Source: Fabrea salina (lineage: Eukaryota; Ciliophora; Heterotrichea; Heterotrichida; Fabreidae). From it: a DNA stretch of 64,000 bases. The translations under genes were made by a program, and so were the position numbers. Location: assembly GCA_022984795.1 (NCBI GenBank), contig JALIHJ010000048.1, positions 1 through 64,000 on the forward strand, written 5' to 3'. Shown here piece by piece: positions 9,326-18,056 of the stretch (positions are counted from its first letter, which is position 1; each line of letters starts with the position of its first letter). The notes under the pieces were generated by a model. It did not search any database and had not been told where the DNA came from. It saw only the letters and a list, made by a program, of their open reading frames with translations.

Positions 9326-11041
9326 ATGGCATATAATATGGATTGTTTAAGGAAGAAGTGTGAGAATGTTGCTTACAAGTGTGAATGTGGGTCTGTGCAC
9401 TTGTGCAAGGACCATATTGCAGATCACTTGTCAACTGTTGGCTCTCATAAAGTAGGCAATATTGATGCAGAAGGACTAATTAGCAGCTTTGAAGAGGTTT
9501 GCAGACTAGTGTCTTCTCAGCAAGCAGAAGTAATGAACCAAGCTGGTATAATTGTGGATTATGTTTTAAAAATCTCTTTAGAAGTGGTTAGGGAACTTGA
9601 AGAGTCCAAGAAAAAGTACTTGGTGCTTATTGAAGAGGTAAAAGAAAGTGGGTTCATGGAAGAACACTTGCAGAGCCTCCGAATTGGTTATGATAAGTCA
9701 AAAGAGCCTCCTTCCCTAAGGAAATATTTTGAATATGGTCAAATAGGTTGTTTATTTGAAGACCTTGAGATTGAGAAATATGATAAGTATGAACACTGTG
9801 GAAGTCGTTCTGTGGCAATAGAAAGTGACCAAGATGACCAAGGCAACTGTAAAACTTGCAGACCACTGCAGACTAGGCAGTGTTATCATTGCAGAGGCCA
9901 GAAGTACTCTTTTATCGAACTCGACTGTGATCACATTGTGTGTTTTGAATGTTATGAAAAGAATCAGGACCTATTTGAGCAAAAGCTTTGTCTAGACTGC
10001 AGAGTTAAGTGTGAACACTGTGAGAGTCCTTTTGTAAACTTACAACTCAAATGCAGTCATTCTCTGTGTGAAAATTGTGCTAAGGACCAAGACTTTTTGA
10101 TGGCTTCAGAAGGCAACTGCAAAACTTGCAGACCACTGGAGACTAGGCAGTGTTTGTGTTGTAAAGAACAGAAATACCATATCCGGCAGCTGAACTGCGG
10201 TCATACTGTATGCTACCAGTGCTTCGAGAATGATCGGACTAAGTTTGGAGATGGCTACTGCATAGACTGCAAGGTGGTGTGCAGGGATTGTAAGAGACTT
10301 TCTGCGCCAGCGAAACTGGACTGTGATCATTCTGTATGTAGTTTGTGCTACCAAAATAAGAATGGCTGTTCGGGGTGCCGCGCAGTAATATGCAAGAACT
10401 GTGGAGGTCATGCTGTGGTAATAGAAATTGACCAAGGTTACTTATGTATCGACTGCTCTCCAAAAGACCAATTAAGGGGTTTTACTTCTACTGCACCTGG
10501 AAAACTATGTAGCTTTTGTCATCTACAAGACTCTTCCAACCAAACCCTCAAGTGCGGCCATTTCGTTTGCCAGAAATGTTACCCTGTTCAAGAAAGATAC
10601 TTGAATCAAACTAAGAACTTGTGTGTGTTTTGCCATGAAATATCCAAAGCAGAGCACAAACTGGTGGCTAGATTCATTAGTGTGAACTCATGCAAGGAGT
10701 GTGGGCATAACTCAATGAGAGTTGAAGGAGAAAAGGCATTTTGCAGTCAATGCTCAAAAAAGCATTGTAGGTATTGTGGAGACACTATTATGTGGAAAAT
10801 TTCTTTGCACCGAAGTGTTTGCCAGGCTCTCGAAGGAAACATCATATCTCTGCATAAATTCAATGGCTGGCAAAAGGAATTGAAACACTGCGAAGGAGCT
10901 TACTGTCCTAACTGTAGAAAAATGCAAGCACATAGAGCAGGAGCCAAAGTAATCAGGTGCATTTACGACGGAACAGTGTTTTGCAAGGAGTGCTTAGAAA
11001 TGCTCCCAAGCATACACACTCCTCATAACCATAATCTATAA
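9326..11041 (+). CDS. Poly-RING/IBR-like protein A1
   Basis: 571 aa, extremely Cys-rich. Residues ~5-45 form a B-box-like finger (Cys/His with LCKDHIADH), followed by a short coiled coil (~55-115). From ~165 there are about five RING-like units of the form C-x2-C-x(9-13)-C-x-H-x2-C-x2-C, for example CEHCESPFVNLQLKCSHSLC. The C-terminus (~455-571) has an IBR-like zinc module (CSQCSKKHCRYCGD). Multi-RING plus IBR suggests an E3 ubiquitin-ligase or scaffold role, by inference only. The TAA stop (11039-11041) directly precedes the next ATG. Residues from ~173 on are nearly identical to A2. Confidence 0.9.
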   Translation: MAYNMDCLRKKCENVAYKCECGSVHLCKDHIADHLSTVGSHKVGNIDAEGLISSFEEVCRLVSSQQAEVMNQAGIIVDYVLKISLEVVRELEESKKKYLVLIEEVKESGFMEEHLQSLRIGYDKSKEPPSLRKYFEYGQIGCLFEDLEIEKYDKYEHCGSRSVAIESDQDDQGNCKTCRPLQTRQCYHCRGQKYSFIELDCDHIVCFECYEKNQDLFEQKLCLDCRVKCEHCESPFVNLQLKCSHSLCENCAKDQDFLMASEGNCKTCRPLETRQCLCCKEQKYHIRQLNCGHTVCYQCFENDRTKFGDGYCIDCKVVCRDCKRLSAPAKLDCDHSVCSLCYQNKNGCSGCRAVICKNCGGHAVVIEIDQGYLCIDCSPKDQLRGFTSTAPGKLCSFCHLQDSSNQTLKCGHFVCQKCYPVQERYLNQTKNLCVFCHEISKAEHKLVARFISVNSCKECGHNSMRVEGEKAFCSQCSKKHCRYCGDTIMWKISLHRSVCQALEGNIISLHKFNGWQKELKHCEGAYCPNCRKMQAHRAGAKVIRCIYDGTVFCKECLEMLPSIHTPHNHNL

Positions 11042-11047
11042 ATGGAT
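9841..11047 (+). repeat. Direct repeat copy 1 (poly-RING)
   Basis: Near-identical to 12257-13589. The offset is 2416 bp up to the 126-bp indel at about 10560, and 2542 bp after it. Identity runs through the stop codon and the first six bases of the following gene (ATGGAT). Confidence 0.9.
11037..11044 (+). promoter_or_regulatory. TATAAATG start context overlapping a stop
   Basis: The motif TATAAATG contains both the TAA stop of A1 and the ATG of B1. The same eight bases precede and include the start codons of many other genes here. Whether it works as a core promoter or a translation-start context cannot be told from sequence. Confidence 0.5.
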
Positions 11048-11887
11048 AATCTAGAGTGCGCCCAATACTGCCTTCTCTGTGTCAATAAGCCCGTAGAATT
11101 CCACGTGAACTTTTGCGAAATCCACGGAGTATGTGGTTCTCACTCTAAACTAAACCCTACTCTACACTGCAGGCTTTGCAAGTCAAAAGTAAAAGTCACA
11201 AAACATCCTCAGCAACCTCAGCAAGACCCTAACACAAAGGAAGAAGCCAGCGTTCCCAGAATTTTTTCCAAAGACACTTGTTTTGTGTGCAACTCAAACC
11301 CAGTAACAGGAACTTGCAGTTTCTGTGGAAAAAACCACTGTCAAGAATGCTGGGAAGAGTCAACTTCCTTGTGCACGTTTTGCAAAAGTAATTTAAATTC
11401 TCTTAACGGGTGTCTTTTAGAGAGTTCTGAGACTACACAGGATGCTTCAAGAGAACTTAAGTGCTGTGTCTGTCTGAAGATTTCAACTAAAGGGCTAGAC
11501 TGTGGTCACTTTTTTTGCGAGCAGTGCTTTAAAACACAGTGCTGTTTGTGCAAAGAAAAATCACCGTTAGATGGAAAGATAATTGCTGAGCCCTTTAAGT
11601 TTACTATTTGTCCTAAGTGCTCAGGCAGTAGTATGAACCCAGAGCCCCAAGTTATGATTTGTAAGGATTGCTCTGAAATGTTTTGTAGGTACTGCTGTGA
11701 AAAGGTTTTGTCGAGTTTTACACATTCCTATGTATGCAATGTTCTTAAACAATGTGTAGTTGACTTCGAACAGAAAAAAAAACTTATTAAGTTCCATCGG
11801 GTAAAAGTTTGCCCTGAGTGCAGAGTTGTTAGACTCTTTGATGCTAACTCTCAAGACAACTTTCTGGATTGTAATTGCCAATTATAG
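11042..11887 (+). CDS. RING/IBR-like protein B1
   Basis: 281 aa, Cys-rich. The N-terminal module (~5-55, CLLCVNKPVEFHVNFCEIHGVC) recurs at the start of A2 and B2. A Cys pair cluster follows (~80-120), then one clear RING-like unit (CCVCLKISTKGLDCGHFFC, ~140-160). The C-terminal IBR-like part (~185-281) has CKDCSEMFCRYCC and CPECRVVRL. It is shorter than its paralogs because it has one RING-like unit, not many. Its ATG follows the A1 stop with no spacer and in the same frame. Its TAG lies 4 bp from the A2 start. Confidence 0.88.
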   Translation: MDNLECAQYCLLCVNKPVEFHVNFCEIHGVCGSHSKLNPTLHCRLCKSKVKVTKHPQQPQQDPNTKEEASVPRIFSKDTCFVCNSNPVTGTCSFCGKNHCQECWEESTSLCTFCKSNLNSLNGCLLESSETTQDASRELKCCVCLKISTKGLDCGHFFCEQCFKTQCCLCKEKSPLDGKIIAEPFKFTICPKCSGSSMNPEPQVMICKDCSEMFCRYCCEKVLSSFTHSYVCNVLKQCVVDFEQKKKLIKFHRVKVCPECRVVRLFDANSQDNFLDCNCQL

Positions 11888-11891
11888 ATAA

Positions 11892-13583
11892 ATGGATTGC
11901 GGAGTTTTTTGCATGTGGTGTGGTAAACTAGCAGATTACAAGGTTAATCACGCAAGGATTCATGGTTTGTGTGGTGAGCATAAGCAATACGGAAAAGTGT
12001 CTTGCAAAAGGTGCAATTGCAGTGTTGATATTCTGTTTCATTCTTGGATTGAGAGGTGCCAACTCTGCAAAGAGAACCCTTTCTCAAATAAGTGCACTAA
12101 CTCTCACCTGGTTTGCATATACTGCTTTAATGAAAACTCCTGTCGCTTATGTGTATGCGAGCACTGTGGAAGCACTTCTATAGCTGAGAAACTGAGTTGT
12201 GATCATTCTCTGTGTGAAAATTGTGTTAAGGACCAAGACTTTTTGATGGCTTCAGAAAACAACTGCAAAACTTGCAGACCACTGCAGACTAGGCAGTGTT
12301 GTCATTGCAGAAGCCATAAGTATTATTTAATCGAACTCGACTGTGATCACATTGTGTGTTTTGAATGTTATGAAAAGAACCAGGACCTATTTGAGCAAAA
12401 GCTTTGTCTAGACTGCAGAGTTAAGTGTGAACACTGTAGAAGCCCTTTTGTTAACTTACAACTCAAATGCAGTCATTCTCTGTGTGAAAATTGTGCTAAG
12501 GACCAAGACTTTTTGATGGCTTCAGAAGGCAACTGCAAAACTTGCAGACCACTGGAGACTAGGCAGTGTTTGTGTTGTAAAGAACAGAAATACCATATCC
12601 GGCAGCTGAACTGCGGTCATACTGTATGCTACCAGTGCTTCGAGAATGATCGGACTAAGTTTGGAGATGGCTACTGCATAGACTGCAAGGTGGTGTGCAG
12701 GGATTGTAAGAGACTTTCTGCGCCAGCGAAACTGGACTGTGATCATTCTGTATGTAGTTTGTGCTACCAAAATAAGAATGGCTGTTCGGGGTGCCGCGCA
12801 GTAATATGCAAGAACTGTGGAGGTCATGCTGTGGTAATAGAAATTGACCAAGGTTACTTATGTATCGACTGCTCTCCAAAAGACCAATTAAGGGGTTTTA
12901 CTTCTACTGCACCTGGAAAACTATGTAGCTTTTGTCATCTACAAGACTCTTCCAACCAAACCCTCAAGTGCGGCCATGTGACTTGCAATAACTGCTATAC
13001 ACAGAACTATACTCAATTCCAAGGTGATTACTGTCTAGAGTGTCTTCCAATTTGTTACTGGTGTGGCAATAGTCAGATTTACTATCAACTAGAGTGCAAC
13101 CATTTCGTTTGTCAGAAGTGTTACCCTGTTCAAGAAAGATACTTGAATCAAATTAAGAACTTGTGTGTGTTTTGTCATGAAACATCCAAAGCAGAGCACA
13201 AACTGGTGGCTAGATTCATCAGTGTGGACTCATGCAAGGAGTGTGGACATAACTCAATGAGAGTTGAAGGAGAAAAGGCATTTTGCAGTCAATGCTCAAA
13301 AAAGCATTGTAGGTATTGTGGAGACACTATTATGTGGAAAATTTCTTTGCACCGAAGTGTTTGCCAGGCTCTCGAAGGAAACATCATATCTCTGCATAAA
13401 TTCAATGGCTGGCAAAAGGAATTGAAACACTGCGAAGGAGCTTACTGTCCTAACTGTAGAAAAATGCAAGCACATAGAGCAGGAGCCAAAGTAATCAGGT
13501 GCATTTACGACGGAACAGTGTTTTGCAAGGAGTGCTTAGAAATGCTCCCAAGCATACACACTCCTCATAACCATAATCTATAA
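11892..13583 (+). CDS. Poly-RING/IBR-like protein A2
   Basis: 563 aa. The N-terminal module (MDCGVFCMWCGKLADYKVNH, then RIHGLCGEH) is like those of B1 and B2, unlike the B-box start of A1. Seven RING-like units follow, each C-x2-C-x(9-13)-C-x-H-x2-C-x2-C and about 42 residues apart, from CEHCGSTSIAEKLSCDHSLC to CYWCGNSQIYYQLECNHFVC. The C-terminal IBR-like module is almost the same as in A1. It has one extra 42-residue unit that A1 lacks. The start lies 4 bp after B1 (context GATAAATG); its TAA is followed at once by the B2 ATG. Confidence 0.9.
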   Translation: MDCGVFCMWCGKLADYKVNHARIHGLCGEHKQYGKVSCKRCNCSVDILFHSWIERCQLCKENPFSNKCTNSHLVCIYCFNENSCRLCVCEHCGSTSIAEKLSCDHSLCENCVKDQDFLMASENNCKTCRPLQTRQCCHCRSHKYYLIELDCDHIVCFECYEKNQDLFEQKLCLDCRVKCEHCRSPFVNLQLKCSHSLCENCAKDQDFLMASEGNCKTCRPLETRQCLCCKEQKYHIRQLNCGHTVCYQCFENDRTKFGDGYCIDCKVVCRDCKRLSAPAKLDCDHSVCSLCYQNKNGCSGCRAVICKNCGGHAVVIEIDQGYLCIDCSPKDQLRGFTSTAPGKLCSFCHLQDSSNQTLKCGHVTCNNCYTQNYTQFQGDYCLECLPICYWCGNSQIYYQLECNHFVCQKCYPVQERYLNQIKNLCVFCHETSKAEHKLVARFISVDSCKECGHNSMRVEGEKAFCSQCSKKHCRYCGDTIMWKISLHRSVCQALEGNIISLHKFNGWQKELKHCEGAYCPNCRKMQAHRAGAKVIRCIYDGTVFCKECLEMLPSIHTPHNHNL

Positions 13584-13589
13584 ATGGAT
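12257..13589 (+). repeat. Direct repeat copy 2 (poly-RING)
   Basis: Partner of 9841-11047. It holds 126 bp (42 codons, one RING-like unit) at about 12977-13102 that copy 1 lacks. The indel edges fall between two similar C-x-H motifs, as expected for unequal recombination. Confidence 0.9.
13579..13586 (+). promoter_or_regulatory. TATAAATG start context overlapping a stop
   Basis: Same arrangement as at 11037-11044: the TAA of A2 and the ATG of B2 both fall inside TATAAATG. The flanks are identical because this end was duplicated with the upstream gene. Confidence 0.5.
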
Positions 13590-14543
13590 TGTAACCTGCT
13601 TTGTTTATTCTGCCGGGAAAAAGCAAGCTACTTTGTTAACTACTCCAGAGTCCATGCAGTCTGTGACCAACACACCCTAACTCCAATCCAAAGAAACACA
13701 TGCAGTATTTGTGGGTGCTCAGTCACTATAATTTTTTACTCTAAAATCCAAGAACAATGCAGCAGCTGCCCAAAAGCAGCAGTAACTAACCTAGACATCA
13801 ACTGTACCCACAAGTACTGCTATAGTTGTTACTTAGAAATCAAAGAATACTTAACACTTACACAAGGCTACTGCCACAAGTGCGTTCCTCCTGGCAAAGT
13901 ATGTAACCACTGCAAAGTGCAGCACACACAAACTCACGATCTAGACTGCAAGCATGTTTACTGTGGAGACTGTTTGGCAAAGTGGAATAATGAATGCCCT
14001 TTGTGTTCTCCTAAAGGTTTTTGCTTTGTGTGTAGTCAGCCTGTGGAAGAAAAACTGTCTAAGTGCACACACTTTGTTTGTGAAGCGTGTTATAAAAGCT
14101 CTAGCCACTTATCTAAAAGGAAAAACTGCTTATGCTGCATGGAAAGCAAAGAGGTTCCTACCAAGAAAATCAAACTCATCGACCAGACTGAAATGTGCAA
14201 GAACTGCTCTAGAAAGAGTTTAGTACCTAATGATAGTAGTTTGACTTGCTTTGAATGCAAAAAAATTTTTTGTGGTTATTGCTTATTAACAAACCCTGCG
14301 ATTAACCACTCAAAAAGATGTAGCAGAATAAAAAGCGATGAGTGGAGCTTAGAAAGATTCCAAGAGTGGAAGGATAAATTAAGGTTTCACAACGGAATTT
14401 ACTGTCCTTCATGCTTGGGCATTCAAGTGTTCGAGAAGACCAAAAGAGGTTCTGTAAGGTGCAAAGCAGACTGCAAAAAAATCTTTTGTCTAGAATGCCA
14501 TTCTTTACTAAGCCCTGAAAGAGCCAAGCTTCATAAATGCTAG
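13584..14543 (+). CDS. RING/IBR-like protein B2
   Basis: 319 aa, Cys-rich. The N-terminal module (CLFCREKASYFVNYSRVHAVC) matches B1 and A2. Three RING-like units follow (CSSCPKAAVTNLDINCTHKYC, CNHCKVQHTQTHDLDCKHVYC, CFVCSQPVEEKLSKCTHFVC). The C-terminal IBR-like module (~210-319) has CFECKKIFCGYC and CPSCLGIQVF and ends LHKC. It differs clearly from B1, so this pair is older than the A1/A2 duplication. Its ATG follows the A2 stop with zero spacer and in frame. It ends 28 bp before the kelch gene. Confidence 0.9.
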   Translation: MDCNLLCLFCREKASYFVNYSRVHAVCDQHTLTPIQRNTCSICGCSVTIIFYSKIQEQCSSCPKAAVTNLDINCTHKYCYSCYLEIKEYLTLTQGYCHKCVPPGKVCNHCKVQHTQTHDLDCKHVYCGDCLAKWNNECPLCSPKGFCFVCSQPVEEKLSKCTHFVCEACYKSSSHLSKRKNCLCCMESKEVPTKKIKLIDQTEMCKNCSRKSLVPNDSSLTCFECKKIFCGYCLLTNPAINHSKRCSRIKSDEWSLERFQEWKDKLRFHNGIYCPSCLGIQVFEKTKRGSVRCKADCKKIFCLECHSLLSPERAKLHKC

Positions 14544-14571
14544 TTTCGCAGTATTATCATATTTAATAATT

Positions 14572-17500
14572 ATGACAGGGTTTAAAATGCATTGGTTTCT
14601 GGTGTTAGTGACAACTGTAAGCTGTATGGAAATAGTTTCTATTCCCAGAGCAAACCCTCCACCTCCAAAAAGGCAGTCGAGTTCTATGACTTACTTAGAA
14701 ACTAAAGATGCCCTTTATTTGTTTGGAGGCTATGACCAAAAGTCTTCTTCGTTCCAAGACACTTGGGCTTACCGCCTGAACAAGAGTTCTTGGGAAGAAC
14801 TGACCCCTTATATGTACACTTTTCCCGGGAAAAGGTCTAGTAGTGGAAGCTTTGTTTACTCAGATGAAATCATTTGCTTTTTCGGTGGGTTAGGTGAAAA
14901 CGGTCCTCTTAGAGACACTTGGTGTTACGATGTTTCAGCTTTGGAGGTACTTGTTATTTAGTGGTTTCAATTACCTACTCAAGGAGACAAGCCAAGTCCT
15001 CGCTTGAGGTTTGGGTCATCATCTGGCAAGTTCAAATCTGCTAACTACTTTTTTGTGTTTGGAGGGTTCACTGAGTATGGACTTGAAAATGACTTGCACG
15101 GGTAAGAGTTACTTAGACTGAACCTGGAAACTCTGACTTGGGAGAAGTTAGAGTCTGGAGGACAACTGCCTCTTCCTAAAATGGGCTCTAGACTTGACTT
15201 CCGCGGAAACTACCTCTACCTCACTGGCGGAGAAACTTATGGACAACCCAACAACTACAAACCTGAACTTTTCAGGTACGACTTAACTAACCAAGTTTGG
15301 GAGGACCTTACTTCTTCCAGCATGTACACTAATGTTTACTTGCACGGCACTTGTGTCTACAACAACTACCTGTACATTTTTTATGGCTGGTCTAACGAGC
15401 TTTCGCAAGACGTAGACCAAGTTGCAAGAGTGAGTCTGGAAAGTGGCAGCTGGAACTGGGAAACACTGCAAGTTCAGAAGGGCCCTAACTACCACCTAGT
15501 GAAAAGGGACTCCTTTGGGTTTGCCAAGGTGGGAAGCCACTTCTACATGTTTGGGGGCTACAGTGAGTCTGGAATCAGGAATTCCTTGGTGCAGATAGAC
15601 CTGGACTCGCTTCAGTACTCAGTTGTAAGTGAAGACTTTGAAGGACCCTCTGAAAGAGCAGAGCACTCACTCATGCCTATTCTGGGCAAGTTCTACTTGT
15701 TTGGAGGCAAAAACGAAGGACAAAAGCTAGGGGACTTCTGGGTGTTTGACCCCTTAAAAGAGGAGTGGTCTGAACTTAAGTCAAAGGGCAACTTGCCTTC
15801 ACCAAGGTCGTCTTACGCACCTGGAACCTTTGCAGACAACTTAGTGGTTTGGGGAGGCGAAACTGAAGAAGGACTTGCCAACGACGCCCACATCTACAAT
15901 GCTTACTCCAACAACTGGAAACTACTGGAAGTCAGGTCAAGCAGTGCACCTAGTCCTAGAAAAGGAGCCTGTTTGGGAGTAGCACAAACCATCATTTACG
16001 TGTTTGGAGGAGAAGACAAGTCAGGCCCACTAGCAGACTTGTGGAAGTTTGACACTGGAGCAGGGACCTACGAACTACTTAGTGAAGGAAGCTTTGAAGG
16101 CCCAGGCAAAGTAGCTTATGCTGAGTGCAGCTTAGAAGGAGAAAAGCTCTACGTAATGTACGGAAGTAGCGAGTCAGAAACGCCTTTGGGAATGGTTTAC
16201 TACTTCGACCTTTCAACTAAAAGGTGGAAAAAGGTGTTTGATAACGGGTATAGCAGAGAAAGAAACAGAATTCAAGCTACTGTAAAAAAAATCGGAAACA
16301 AGGTATTTGTGGCAGGTGGCCAGATTTGGGGGATTCATCCTTCAAGCTCATTTTACTTACTTGACTTGGAAACTAACAACTACACAGACTACCCTGAACT
16401 ACCTGACTACAGCTTCAGTGCAGCTTCTACGTACTTCAAGTCCGACCTGTACATCCACGGAGGGTCTGCTACTTCTGGAGCAATTATTCGCAGGAAAATA
16501 ACCACCAATAAGTTTTACAAAATAAACCTGAACTCCCTTGAAGGCATATCTGGAATACCTTGCAGTCCAGGAACCTACCAAAGTGGTGAAGACTGCATAC
16601 TCTGCCCAAAAGGAAGTTACTCTTCTGAGTTTGGACAAACTTCTTGTAAGCAGTGCCGTCAGGGTACTTACAACTTTGAATACGGAGCCACGTCTATTCA
16701 GCAGTGTTACCCATGCCCAGACGGCACTTACGGGTCTCCAGAGTACAAGTCTTCTTGCATTCAGTGTCCTATAAACTTTGAGTGCCCTGTTGGAACAATT
16801 GAACCTATTGAGAAAAGACTGGAGCCCCAGTACTACTCCACACAACCAAAGTTCTACTCCTCGCCTACAGAGAAAGCCAAAGAATTAGTAACCAACTTAC
16901 GAACAGCTATAATCATCATTGGTGTAGTGGTACTAGCACTAATACTTGCTTTTAAGAAATGCAGACAGTTCTTAGTGAACTTTGATTTGTTTGAAGAGGG
17001 CCACAACCACGTTATTGACCAGCCAATGTACATTCGCAAAACCTTTTTCGGAGGACTTTTTTCAATCATCTTTATACTGATTGCACTAGTTCTGATGGCA
17101 GAAACAACAGTGTACTTCTTCATGGACAACTTGGAAGAAGCCAAAGCACTGGTTCCTTTTGTAGTGCTTGAAAACGAAAAAGACCACATAACTGGAGACA
17201 TCCAAGTAGAGCTTAAGTTCATTTACTACGGAGGCAACTGTGAAGAGGACGGCCGATGCAACCCTAGTATCCAAACAGAGTACACTAACTTCAACGGAGA
17301 GATGACTAAAACTTGCACTAAAGACCAAAGAAACCAGTGCAGAATGTTTTTTGAGTGTAAAAACTGTGAAATCCTTACTGGCTGCAGAATAAGTGTAAGC
17401 ATGGAAGAAGTGTTTTCTTACGCTTCTGGAATTGAACTGAACATGACTTCTACTTCTTCAATACCTGATGAGCCGAGCACAGTAGTGCAGTTTCTAAAAC

Positions 17501-18054
17501 CTTCAACTAATAAAATATTTAGGGGCCAGCAGCCAACGGTGTTTTCTATAATTTCAATTCCTTCAGTAAGACTTACTTAGCTATACAAAGACCAGGACCT
17601 AGAAGACACTGGGTACCACTTGTCAGGACTGGACTCTCCTAGCAGAGGCTCTGAATACAGCGTGAACGAGTAACTTAAAAGTAGGCTGTCTTTTACTTCA
17701 AGTTTAAAAGTAGAAATTCAAATACAAACTAGTGAAACTGGACTGTTAACAACTCGGAGTTTAAAGCAGACTTGGCTTTTGGTAGGCAGTGCCTTGCTGG
17801 GGTCTGTTTTTGGATTGATGGAAACCTTTGAGTTCTTTATGTCCTTCACAGAGGACAAGTACTTGTTTTTCGTTCACAAAAGAAAGCACAACAAGAAACT
17901 AGAAGACTGTCAAAGAAAAATTAAAACTATTGAGTCTTGTTTCGAAAAACAAGCATTAGTTCTGGAAACTGACGACTTCGTCAACGAAACTAAAATCCAA
18001 CAAGACCCTTCTGAGTTAGCTTCAACTGGTAATAAAGTGGTTCCTATGTATTAA
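14572..18054 (+). CDS. Kelch-repeat, GCC2/GCC3-like transmembrane protein
   Basis: About 1140 aa after removing four 15-nt introns (14947-14961, 15102-15116, 17566-17580, 17670-17684). The N-terminus has a signal peptide (HWFLVLVTTVSC). Residues ~40-640 hold a kelch beta-propeller series with recurring LYLFGG/FYMFGG/VFGGE strands. Residues ~645-745 are Cys-rich (CPKGSYSSEFGQTSC, CPDGTYG), like ephrin-receptor GCC2/GCC3 modules. Membrane helices lie near 767, 820-840 and 1045, followed by a charged tail. A surface or secretory-pathway receptor-like protein is likely; the ligand is unknown. It ends 2 bp from convergent CLPTM1. Confidence 0.88.
14947..14961 (+). other. 15-nt intron (kelch gene)
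   Basis: GTACTTGTTATTTAG, A at position 10, phase 0. The only one here starting GTAC instead of GTAA. Retention ends the frame at TAG. Confidence 0.92.
15102..15116 (+). other. 15-nt intron (kelch gene)
   Basis: GTAAGAGTTACTTAG, A at position 10, phase 2. Removal joins LHG to LNLETLTWEKL, a kelch strand. Confidence 0.93.
17566..17580 (+). other. 15-nt intron (kelch gene)
   Basis: GTAAGACTTACTTAG, A at position 10, phase 0. Downstream frame continues LYKDQDLEDTG. Confidence 0.92.
17670..17684 (+). other. 15-nt intron (kelch gene)
   Basis: GTAACTTAAAAGTAG, A at position 10, phase 2. Removal joins SVNE to LSFTSSLKVEIQ and leads into the last membrane helix. Confidence 0.88.
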
Positions 18055-18056
18055 CC

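Noticed and set aside
10106-10435. Antisense 109-codon ORF, repeated exactly at 12522-12851
   Set aside because: It is the opposite strand of the duplicated RING-like units and owes its openness and its exact copy to the duplication. It is useful only as proof of DNA identity between the copies.
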